Positions 39,215 through 47,090 of a DNA stretch of 50,128 nt are shown here, in pieces (position 1 is the first letter of the stretch; every line of letters begins with the position of its first letter). Location of the stretch: contig JAAVZW010000006.1 of NCBI GenBank assembly GCA_022791835.1, positions 1 through 50,128 of the forward strand, in the 5' to 3' direction. Source of the stretch: Clostridia bacterium. GTDB taxonomy: Bacteria; Bacillota; Clostridia; TANB77; CAG-508. The position numbers and the translations under genes are program-made. Under the pieces are notes generated by a model. The model was given only the letters and a program-made list of their open reading frames with translations. It made no database searches and was not told the DNA's origin.

Positions 39215-39988
39215 GTGTTTTGTGTATTTAACAAACAAAAAATATACTCATACATCATAGCTTCAAGCACAGTTATATTATTGCTTGCAGCATCTATAAT
39301 GTTTGCAGGAGATAAAATGGAAACAATGGAGATGTCTTCAGGGACTGGAAAATTAGTTCCCATATATGATGTAGAGACTCCAAAGCAGAGAATATCAATT
39401 ACAATAAATTGTGCATGGAATGCTGACGATATTGACCAAATTTTAAAAATTTTAGATCAAAGAAATGTCAAAGTGACCTTTTTCATGGTAGGAGATTGGG
39501 TAGACAAATATGGAGAATATGTCAAAAAAATAGCAGAAGCAGGACATGAAATTGCGAACCATTCTGATACTCATGCGCATGTAAATAAGCTTAGCTATGA
39601 ACAAAATGTAGAAGAAGTACAAAAGTGTTCTGAAAAAATAAAAAAGCTCACTGGGCAAGATGTAAAGCTCTATCGACCACCTTATGGAGAGTACAATGAT
39701 ACTGTTATTAAATCTGCAACTGATAATGGATATAAGGTTATTCAATGGTCAGTAGATACACTAGATTATCAAGGATTAGATGAAGGGCAAATGAATGATA
39801 GAATTAATCAGAAACTAAAAAATGGAAGTATTGTACTCATGCATAATGGAACAGAAAATACAGCATCAAGTCTTGATGGAATTATAAAGAATATACAAGA
39901 TAAAGGATATAATATTGTCAAAGTTTCAGAGCTTATTTATAATGAAGGCTATGAAATAGACGCAAATGGTACACAAAGACTTAAATGA
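39215..39988 (+). CDS. Polysaccharide deacetylase, PdaB-like (CE4 family)
   Basis: One N-terminal transmembrane or signal helix (about residues 12-32) leads to a NodB/CE4 domain of 190 residues. The metal His pair is in NHSDTHAH near 123, the RPPYGEYN motif near 155 and a C-terminal LMHNG near 210. Motif 1 is NCAWNADD in place of TFDDGP, as in PdaB-type sporulation deacetylases. Its role would be peptidoglycan deacetylation at spore stages. The GTG start follows TTAGGAGG. Gene and SleB together support an endospore former. Confidence 0.85.
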   Translation: MFCVFNKQKIYSYIIASSTVILLLAASIMFAGDKMETMEMSSGTGKLVPIYDVETPKQRISITINCAWNADDIDQILKILDQRNVKVTFFMVGDWVDKYGEYVKKIAEAGHEIANHSDTHAHVNKLSYEQNVEEVQKCSEKIKKLTGQDVKLYRPPYGEYNDTVIKSATDNGYKVIQWSVDTLDYQGLDEGQMNDRINQKLKNGSIVLMHNGTENTASSLDGIIKNIQDKGYNIVKVSELIYNEGYEIDANGTQRLK

Positions 39989-40051
39989 ATATTTTCTGAA
40001 TTTTTGAGTATAATTAAAGGGTGAGTATGGTGAAATTTTTTGGAGGATAGG

Positions 40052-40567
40052 ATGGCTTTTATTGGAGTTATTGCTGATAGTAAGCATGAATTGCAAATTA
40101 AACGAATTTTAGAAAGTAGGCTTAATAGTCCTAATAAAGAGTATACCATTGTTGTAATCAATGAGAAAAGTATTTCTAACATTAAAAATATTAGATTTGA
40201 AACTATACTTGTTATGGATTTAGAAAGCGTAAAAGCTGAAAAAGATAGTCTTAATGAAATTATTAAAAATGCAAAGTATCTAATTTTGAATGCAGATTTA
40301 GAAAATAATATTGAAGATATACAAAATGTTAACTTAAATATTATAACTTTTGGATTCAATTCAAAAGCAACAATTACAGCATCTAGTGTAGAAAATAATT
40401 TTATTATTTGTTTACAACGAAAACTGATAAGCCTAGAGCAAAAGGTAATAGAGCCACAAGAGTTAGAGGTTAAATTAGACAGAATTAAAGCTCAAATCAA
40501 TAGCCATAATATAATGGGGATTGCATCAATCCTACTAATTTATGGGAAAACAGAAATATTTTTCTAA
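40052..40567 (+). CDS. Uncharacterised protein
   Basis: This is an alpha/beta protein of 171 residues without signal or membrane segments (MAFIGVIADSKHELQIKRILE start). The ATG at 40052 follows TGGAGG; an in-frame TTG at 40040 overlaps that site and is rejected. The middle part, with alternating strands and TITASSVENNFIICLQR near 110-126, recalls the nucleotide-binding half of Mur-ligase-like proteins only faintly. It is 63 nt after the deacetylase. No family is assigned. Confidence 0.65.
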   Translation: MAFIGVIADSKHELQIKRILESRLNSPNKEYTIVVINEKSISNIKNIRFETILVMDLESVKAEKDSLNEIIKNAKYLILNADLENNIEDIQNVNLNIITFGFNSKATITASSVENNFIICLQRKLISLEQKVIEPQELEVKLDRIKAQINSHNIMGIASILLIYGKTEIFF

Positions 40568-40584
40568 AAATTTAACATTTTATG

Positions 40585-40613
40585 TAGACAAATTAAAAAA
40601 TATGTAGTATAAT
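40585..40613 (+). promoter_or_regulatory. Sigma-A promoter for the SSB-like gene
   Basis: TAGACA (40585-40590), 17 nt, TATAAT (40608-40613). The transcript leader is about 110 nt. Confidence 0.6.
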
Positions 40614-40727
40614 AAAAGAGTAAATAAACGAATTAAAAAAACTACTGAGAAATTAATAAAGATACGTAAGAAATAATACAAACGTAAAAAAGTATTTCCT
40701 ACGTAGAGAATAGGGAGGAAAAGAAAA

Positions 40728-41441
40728 GTGAACACAAATTATTTGGATAATAACCATTTAGTATTGGTGGGAAAAATTACAAGCGAAAAAAGATTTAGTC
40801 ATGAGATTTATGGAGAGAGTTTTTACATATTTGATTTAGAAGTACCTCGTTTAAGCGATACATATGACATAATCCCAATTACAATATCAGAAAGACTAAT
40901 TAAAGATGAAGAATTGCAAATAGGCAAAAAAATAGTAGTTAAAGGACAATTTAGATCATACAATAGCTATGAAAATGAAAAAAATAAACTAATCTTAACA
41001 GTATTTGCAAAAGATATCATATTTGAAAGTGATATTGAAGAAAAATTAAAAGAAGATGAAGAAATTAACCTAGATATTTCAAATGAAGTTGTATTAATTG
41101 GACATATATGCAAAAAACCAATTTACAGAAAAACACCATTTGGACGTGAAATAGCAGATTTACTATTAGCTGTAAACAGAGCATATAGTAAATCAGACTA
41201 CATACCAGCAATAGCATGGGGAAGAAATGCAAGATTTTGTGACCATTTAGATGTAGGAGCAGAAGTAAAAGCAGTTGGACGTGTACAATCTAGAAAATAT
41301 GAAAAAAGATATGAAGATGGAACAGTAGTAGAAAGAGTAGCATATGAAGTATCAATTTCAAGTCTAGAAGTAATAAACGAAAAAGACGAAGAAAAGACAG
41401 AAATGAAAGAAGAAATGGAAGCAGAAAAAGCAACAGCATAA
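40728..41441 (+). CDS. SSB-like protein with two OB folds
   Basis: Two single-stranded-DNA-binding (SSB/PriB family) OB domains lie in tandem: about residues 8-105, degenerate, and 120-215, closer to SSB (NEVVLIGHICKKPIYRKTPFGREIADLLLAVNR; AIAWGRNARF). The C-terminal tail is acidic and Lys/Glu-rich but lacks the DDDIPF-type end of a canonical SSB. It is probably an accessory ssDNA-binding protein rather than the main Ssb. GGGAGG precedes the GTG start, and a strong terminator follows. Confidence 0.8.
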   Translation: MNTNYLDNNHLVLVGKITSEKRFSHEIYGESFYIFDLEVPRLSDTYDIIPITISERLIKDEELQIGKKIVVKGQFRSYNSYENEKNKLILTVFAKDIIFESDIEEKLKEDEEINLDISNEVVLIGHICKKPIYRKTPFGREIADLLLAVNRAYSKSDYIPAIAWGRNARFCDHLDVGAEVKAVGRVQSRKYEKRYEDGTVVERVAYEVSISSLEVINEKDEEKTEMKEEMEAEKATA

Positions 41442-41470
41442 AAATATAAGAAAATATCATCCTTAACATA

Positions 41471-41510
41471 AAAACCTAAAAAACAGGCAATAGCCTGTTT
41501 TTTAGGTTTT
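41471..41510 (+). terminator. Strong rho-independent terminator
   Basis: A perfect 18-bp stem (AAAACCTAAAAAACAGGC, 41471-41488) is closed by a 4-nt loop. Confidence 0.85.
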
Positions 41511-41538
41511 TATTAACATATTTTTGAATAATACTCAT

Positions 41539-41790
41539 TTAAGCTAAATCCTTCTTGATTCTATCCATAGCAAGAGCACAAGCAAAAAACGCAGAGGCAA
41601 ATGAAATAGATAGAGAAACGGTTTTAAGACCTATGTAATAAATATCAGGGTAAGCTCTAACAAGCATATAATAAAGCAAAACAAAACTTCCTAAAATAGA
41701 TATTCCTAAAGAAAAATGTAATCCATGCACCAAGATTTGTTTTATTTTATCATCAAAATTTTTAATAGTATTATTTAAACTTTTAAACAT
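41539..41790 (-). CDS. Small two-helix membrane protein
   Basis: This protein of 83 residues has hydrophobic helices near residues 25-45 and 55-75. The internal ATG at 41790 is chosen because GGAGATG lies seven bases before it; an in-frame ATG at 41805 overlaps that site. It is encoded downstream of, and on the same strand as, the FGE-fold gene, about 70 nt away. No family is recognised. Confidence 0.65.
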   Translation of the reverse strand: MFKSLNNTIKNFDDKIKQILVHGLHFSLGISILGSFVLLYYMLVRAYPDIYYIGLKTVSLSISFASAFFACALAMDRIKKDLA

Positions 41791-41861
41791 ATAAATCATC
41801 TCCATATAATTATGTTAACACAATTATATGGAGAAATCAAATGTAAATATTGGTAGTTTAA

Positions 41862-42848
41862 CTATTTTATATATATAATAGATCTAAAAGAAATCCTGTT
41901 AAAATCTCTCAAAGAATTTGTATCAGATATACGTGAACAAGCGGTTGAAGTTGTCCCATAAGCTCCACCACGTAAAACCATAGAAGGACGTGCATCAGCA
42001 GTTAGTTCAGTAGTCCATTCATAACAATTACTTGCCATATCATAAATGTTACAAACTTTATCAGTAGAATTATCAAGCCTATCACCTGTTCTTTCTAAAG
42101 AACTATTTAAAGAAACTTGTTTAGAATATTTAGAGTTACCAGAATAAGTCTGAATAAACACTAAAGCAGTATCCCAAGCATAGCTGTTAACTAAATCACT
42201 CTCTATTAGTTCGTTAGAATATGTATGACTAGCAGATTCTGCAGCAGCAGATTGTTGCATGTAAGTCCAAGATGAATCATTTCTAGAAAGAGCTCTTTCT
42301 CCTGGACCTCTATTAGCTTCATATCTAGCTATATAATATCCACCTTTAGAAGTAGCACTAGTTTTAAAATTATCTAAACTTTTAGCAGCAGAGTAGAAGT
42401 CTAGCTTATTAGCAGAAGTTCCCTCTATAAAAGAATGAGAAGAACCGTCCATAAGTTTATCATCATCATATTTTCTAAGAACAACACCATTGTCTGCAAA
42501 AGAATATCGAGCAAGCTCTATATTAGTAGATGTACCATCAGAGTTTTTAATATTACCAATAGGTATCCAGACAAACTCATTTCCTGACCTATCTGAAATA
42601 ACAATTCCTTGTTGAACAGTAGTTCCACATTCTGGTAACATTTTAAATCCAGCAGGAATAACAACTTTATTTCCGTTATCATCATCTACTATAGTAGTTT
42701 GTTCTAAATAATCAGTTGGAAAACCAATTTTGTCATTATCATTCTTGCTAGATAAGACAGAAGCAAGAATAACTGCAAGTATAACAACTATTATAGCAAT
42801 AGCAATAATAGTAATACCATTTTCTCCTTTAAAAGTTTTAATTTTCAT
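41862..42848 (-). CDS. Prepilin-like protein with FGE-sulfatase (C-type-lectin-like) domain
   Basis: The N-terminus KGENGITIIAIAIIVVILAVIL is prepilin-like. Residues 75-328 show formylglycine-generating-enzyme-fold signatures: GNEFVWIPIGN, GGYYIARYEAN, NIYDMASNCYEWTTE, VLRGGAYGT and a terminal SFRSIIYI. The Cys pair of true sulfatase-activating enzymes is not evident, so a binding role on a stalk is more likely. This fold is the usual target of diversity-generating retroelements, but no reverse transcriptase or template repeat lies in the window. AAGGAGG precedes the ATG. It is divergent from sleB. Confidence 0.85.
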   Translation of the reverse strand: MKIKTFKGENGITIIAIAIIVVILAVILASVLSSKNDNDKIGFPTDYLEQTTIVDDDNGNKVVIPAGFKMLPECGTTVQQGIVISDRSGNEFVWIPIGNIKNSDGTSTNIELARYSFADNGVVLRKYDDDKLMDGSSHSFIEGTSANKLDFYSAAKSLDNFKTSATSKGGYYIARYEANRGPGERALSRNDSSWTYMQQSAAAESASHTYSNELIESDLVNSYAWDTALVFIQTYSGNSKYSKQVSLNSSLERTGDRLDNSTDKVCNIYDMASNCYEWTTELTADARPSMVLRGGAYGTTSTACSRISDTNSLRDFNRISFRSIIYIK

Positions 42849-42877
42849 TAGTATACCTCCTTAAAATTTTATCAAAT

Positions 42878-42907
42878 TGTATAAAAACTAACTTAATTCT
42901 ATGTCAA
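42878..42907 (-). promoter_or_regulatory. Sigma-A promoter for the FGE-fold gene
   Basis: On the minus strand TTGACA (42907-42902), 18 nt, TATACA (42883-42878), 30 nt before the start codon. Confidence 0.65.
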
Positions 42908-43104
42908 AACTATAAAAAAGTCAAGATTAGTTGTTTAAATTAATGGTGGGACTATCTTTTATCATAAGTATCTTCTATGCAAATTACACACTATGCGAGA
43001 ACTTTCTTAAAATACAAAAAATTCTTTTAAATATCTTTTTGAATAATAGTAAAAAAACTGGAAAAAATATTCATAATCGATAATAATTAGAAGGGAATGA
43101 TAAA

Positions 43105-43798
43105 ATGAAAAAAGCGATAATAATAATAATCGCAGTAGCTCTAATTTTATTTGGCTACTTATATTATATGAACTATTCAAATGAAAGTGTAGAAGCATTA
43201 TCAAAATATGGTTCTTCAGGAGAAGAAGTAAAGAAGATACAACAAAAACTAAAGAACTGGGGATATTATAAAGGTAATGTAGATGGCATATATGGAAGTA
43301 AAACACAAGCAGCAGTAAAAAGTTTTCAAAAGAAAAATGGATTAAAACAAGATGGAATAGCAGGAGAAAAGACACTTGCAGCCATGGGAATCACATCATC
43401 AGGAAATACAGGAGGAAGTTCAAATTCAGGAGGAGGAAGTGCAAGTTCATCAGATTTAAACTTACTTAGTAGGCTAGTATATGGAGAAGCAAGGGGAGAA
43501 CAATATAAAGGGCAAGTAGCAGTTGCAGCAGTAGTATTAAATAGAGTAAAAAGTTCAAAATTTCCAAACACAGTAGCAGGAGTAATTTACCAAAAAGGTG
43601 CATTCGACGTAGTATCAGACGGACAAATTAACTTAGCACCTAACCAAACAGCTAAAAACGCAGCCCAAGATGCATTGAATGGTTGGGATCCATCAAATCG
43701 GAGCATTATATTATTTTAATCCAAATACAGCAACAAGCTCATGGATATGGAGCAGAAAGATAACATTAACCATAGGAAGCCATATGTTTTGTATATAA
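43105..43798 (+). CDS. sleB: Spore cortex-lytic enzyme SleB-type hydrolase, one +1 CGG shift
   Basis: A signal or membrane helix (residues 3-22), one peptidoglycan-binding PG_binding_1 domain (SSGEEVKKIQQKLKNWGYY..., about 37-95), a Gly/Ser linker and a Hydrolase_2 (cell-wall hydrolase) domain with the RLVYGEARGE glutamate near 130. After codon 198 the frame meets CGG (C at 43699). Skipping C gives SNGALYYFNPNTATSSWIWSR and the usual short tail; the naive frame ends after six codons. The corrected length is 230 aa. It degrades spore cortex at germination and supports endospore formation. Confidence 0.92.
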
Positions 43799-43801
43799 AA
43801 A

Positions 43802-43856
43802 AACGGAACTAATATTTTCTAAGCTCATCCTTCGCTAAGAAAATCTAAGTTTCGCA
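43802..43856. repeat. Palindromic element, copy 2 (inverted relative to 36980)
   Basis: The stem arms match those at 36980-37038, but the loop reads TCATCCTTC, the reverse complement of copy 1. No T run follows on the plus strand. It lies directly after the sleB stop. Confidence 0.65.
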
Positions 43857-43911
43857 TAATTATCTTATAAGTCAATTACACGCTGCACGCATATTTTCTT
43901 AGAATATAAAA

Positions 43912-43943
43912 AAAGCCAAAGTGTAATTAAACATTTTGGCTTT
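43912..43943 (-). terminator. Terminator for the XRE regulator
   Basis: AAAGCCAAA and TTTGGCTTT form a stem, and on the minus strand a run of seven T follows. Confidence 0.7.
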
Positions 43944-43960
43944 AAAAAATATATACTTGA

Positions 43961-44173
43961 TTATTTTTCTTTACATTTGTTTGCTATATTTCTTACGTGT
44001 TTTCCAATTTCTTCATCATTTAAACCTAAAGCTATAACTATTTTCGCATATGTGTCTACTTTAGGCACAGTGAAATCTTTTTCTATCCTTAATATGGTTC
44101 TAGGATCTACTTTGGTAAGTTCAGAGAGTTCTTCTTGTGTATATTTCTTTTTGATTCTTTCTTCTTTTAACAT
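43961..44173 (-). CDS. XRE-family (Cro/CI) transcriptional regulator
   Basis: This 70-aa protein is essentially one helix-turn-helix: ERIKKKYTQEELSELTKVDPRTILRIEKD, then a DTYAKIVIALGLN helix. GGTGAT precedes the ATG on the minus strand. It is divergent from the 44281/44438 genes, and the shared spacer holds two GACAT-NN-ATGTC palindromes over a consensus promoter. It is very probably the repressor of that promoter. Confidence 0.88.
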   Translation of the reverse strand: MLKEERIKKKYTQEELSELTKVDPRTILRIEKDFTVPKVDTYAKIVIALGLNDEEIGKHVRNIANKCKEK

Positions 44174-44220
44174 AATCTATCACCTATATAAAATTTTAGT
44201 ATATTTTTGACAAAAACACC

Positions 44221-44269
44221 TTGACATGAATGTCAGTTTTTGATATATTATTTTTATGACATATATGTC
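44221..44269 (+). promoter_or_regulatory. Promoter with two palindromic operators
   Basis: TTGACA (44221-44226), 17 nt, TATATT (44244-44249). GACATGAATGTC (44223-44234) overlaps the -35 box and GACATATATGTC (44258-44269) lies near the start of transcription. The two sites are 35 bp apart centre to centre. The XRE protein at 43961 is the likely binder. Confidence 0.75.
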
Positions 44270-44280
44270 ATGTGAATTTT

Positions 44281-44403
44281 ATGGGAGGAAATAAAATTAG
44301 TTTTGAGTTTATTTGGTTTTGGCTTTGGCTTGTTTTATTTCCTGCCATAAGATTAAAAATATTTGAGTTTAGTATGGTCTATATAAAAGAAAATATAACA
44401 TAA
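44281..44403 (+). CDS. Possible 40-aa membrane peptide
   Basis: ATG at 44281 opens MGGNKISFEFIWFWLWLVLFP and a further 19 residues to a TAA at 44401. One very aromatic hydrophobic helix is visible (three Trp in eight residues). The ATG lies only about 25 nt after the -10 box and has no ribosome site ahead of it; the GGGAGG inside would serve a TTG frame that encodes only 15 residues. Either reading is possible. It sits between the operators and the large surface-protein gene. Confidence 0.35.
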   Translation: MGGNKISFEFIWFWLWLVLFPAIRLKIFEFSMVYIKENIT

Positions 44404-44437
44404 AAACTAAAGAAAGAGAGGTAATACATAACAAATA

Positions 44438-46698
44438 ATGTATAAACAAATGGAAACCAAAACAAGCGAAAGAGGCATAACTCTTATCGCCTTATTAATC
44501 ATGATTATAATCTTAGTCATACTGGCAACAGTAGTAATCAGAGCCTTATTCGGCAATGAATCCCTAATAAAAACAGGAACAAATGCAAAAGAAGACTATA
44601 AGTATACATACTATGGAGAGCAAATAACCCAAATAGTACAAGGAGAAATAGTATCAAAAAGTGCAATAGGAGAAATTGCATCTATTCAAAATGTGCAAGA
44701 GGCATTAATAGATGAAGAATGGGTAAAAACAGCAAAAATAGATGAAGGATGGACAGAGGAAGAAGGAGTAATAATAGTCAGAGTAGTAGAAGGATATATC
44801 TACCAAGTCTATTACAATAGTAAATATGGAAAAATAATAGTAGATAATCTAGGAAAAGATATACCAGAAGCAGACATAGATGCATTAACAGTAAAAGGAA
44901 GATACCAAAAAAGTATAGCAGCAATATTTGGAGAAGCAGAAGATAAAGTGCATGGAGTAAAAACACTTGATTTAATCTATAGAGACGAACCAGTCCTAGA
45001 CCAAAAGCAGAATCTACAAGGAGAACAAAGATGGAATGTAGCAAGTATAGGAAGTGGCTGGTATAAAATAAAAGGAACATCAAATAGTGGAGCAATAAAA
45101 TATGCATATGTAAAAGTAACAAATGTATCAGACACATTAAAAGCACCAACAATAACAATAGAACCAGAAGGAGAACAAAAAGCAGGCTGGTATGGAGCAG
45201 ATGGAAAAGAACTGTGGGTACGAATAAGCACAGACAGCGCAAGTGCAAAAGAGATACATTATACCTTAACAGGAGCACATATGGTAGATGACCATGTAGA
45301 ACAAATAGCAGGAGGAAGTGGAGAAAGAAGCATAAGAATTCAAATAACAGAAACAGGAATAACAAACATAATAGCATGCACAGGAGATGGAGAAGGATAT
45401 GTATCAGAAGAAAGCACAGATGTAACAAAATTCGACAACATAGCCCCAGAAATAATAAAAGCAGAAATAGAAGGAACACAAGGAGAAAATGGCTGGCATA
45501 AATCAGCAATAGTAAATATAGCATTAGATGCAGTAGACTTAAATGGAAAAACAAACTTAGCAGAAGAAGAAAAAAGAAAAACACTAGACGGTTACACATA
45601 TAGAATAACAACAGAAACAGACCAAGAAATAAAAGCAGAAACACACGAAACAGACATAAATAAGAAAATATCAATAACAAATGATGGCAAATATAAAGTA
45701 TACATAAGAGCAATAGACCAAGCAGGAAACAAAAGCGAAGAAAGAAAAATAGAAATAAACAAAGATAGCACCCCCCCAACAGTAGGAACACCAAGAATAG
45801 ACAATATAACAGGAACCAGCTTCAGAATAAACATATCAGCAGGAGACGATACATCAGGAGTAGCAAGTTATGAATATAAGATAAATGGAACAATACGAAA
45901 TGTACCAAATGTAAACACAGTAACAATAACAGGACTAAATGGGAAACAAAGCTATAATATAGGAGTAATAGTAAAAGACAACGCAGGAAACATAAAATTA
46001 GTGGCAACAACAGCCACAACAGCAAACACAACACCAACAATAACAGCAAATTTTGCAAGTAAGACAACAAATTCAATTACATTCACAGCAATAGGAGAGG
46101 ACATTGATGGAGACCAATTGACTTACAAGCTGTATGTAAGCATAAATGGAACAAACTGGGGGACAGTAAAAGCTACATTAAGTAATCAAACACAAGGGAT
46201 ATCAAAAACATTAACAGCAAATGGATTAAACGAGTATACCTATTATTATTGGAAAATAGATGTTACAGATGGAGTATCAACAACAAGTACAGGAAAACAA
46301 GGATGGATACGAACATATTGCCAACGGTGGTAATCCTTCTGTAGAGTGCACATTAACTGACAACAGTACATGTGGACATGGTCTTGGTTACGGTGGTAGC
46401 GCGTTTGCCTGCACGGTAGGGGGCAAGGTGGTCCAAGGAACAATCGGGGGTGAGGATATGTATGGGAATCCATTGTGTCCTAAGTGTAAAAAACGTGGAA
46501 TTGGCGCTGAAGCGATCTGTGATAAGTGTGGTGCAAGAAACTCGTCTTGGCAGTGCAACACAACATACTGTAAATACAACCCTATACAGTGCATTTTTAG
46601 ATGCCTTGCTACAGTGGAAACATGTACCGTGTGCCGGGGGCACGGGGCCTACACACCCTGAACCATGTGGACATGGAAACACCGAGAAACATGATTAA
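44438..46698 (+). CDS. Prepilin-like surface protein with Ig/FN3 repeats and zinc-ribbon tail, two +1 CGG shifts
   Basis: A prepilin-like start (ERGITLIALLIMIIILVILATV) is followed by a pilin-like alpha domain, several Ig-like beta domains (DSTPPTV and DGDQLTYKLYVS segments, about residues 330-625) and a C-terminal Cys/His-rich tail with repeated CxxC pairs. CGG is met after codons 629 and 732 (C at 46325 and 46635). Skipping gives YCQGGNPSVEC and CTVCGGTGPTHPEPCGHG..EKHD, matching the paralog's end. The corrected length is 752 aa. From 46326 onward the bases are much more GC-rich, so the tail looks exchanged. The palindromic repeat lies 160 nt downstream. Confidence 0.85.
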
Positions 46699-46712
46699 TA
46701 TGCCATAGGTAG

Positions 46713-46739
46713 GTGTCACAGGGACGGGGCAATTGACAC
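46713..46739. repeat. REP-like inverted sequence
   Basis: GTGTCA, CAGGGACGGGGCAAT, TGACAC: a short inverted repeat around a GGGACGGGG core, like the REP sequences tied to IS200/RAYT transposases in Firmicutes. No transposase is near. Apart from this and the 46861 repeat, the 392-nt gap 46699-47090 shows no gene. Confidence 0.45.
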
Positions 46740-46860
46740 TAATAAAGTAATTAATTTTAACAATAAATAAAAATCAAATTAAAATGAGAAAATTAAAAAT
46801 AAACGATGATTAATGACACGCTATAGATAGTACAAAATGTGCTAGTTTAAAATAGTGCTA

Positions 46861-46998
46861 AAATTAACGGCAAGCTACCTTTTGATAAGTTTTTTTAAAA
46901 TTTGTTTCCTCCAAGACGTACGAGGGTCATTCCACGCCTCAAAGGGCTGTCGTCAACGAAATTTTAAAAAAATTATCAAAACGCTTGCCTGTGTAGCA
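46861..46998. repeat. 138-nt palindromic repeat, copy 1
   Basis: The outer arms (GGCAAGC..TTTTGATAAG..TTTTTTTAAAATTT and its near reverse complement) pair over about 35 bp; the 55-nt centre is GC-richer and carries TTTCCTCCAAGACG and CCTCAAAGGGCTGTCG. It is nearly identical to 49987-50125: three substitutions and one insertion, all in the central part. It is MITE-like or a structured RNA. No ORF lies inside. Confidence 0.85.
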
Positions 46999-47090
46999 TA
47001 GATTTTAGCAATATAATTGTAGGGATAACATGCTGTCGATGGCTACTCTAATAGCAGATTAAAATAAATCAAAGGAGATTAAAAATTAAA

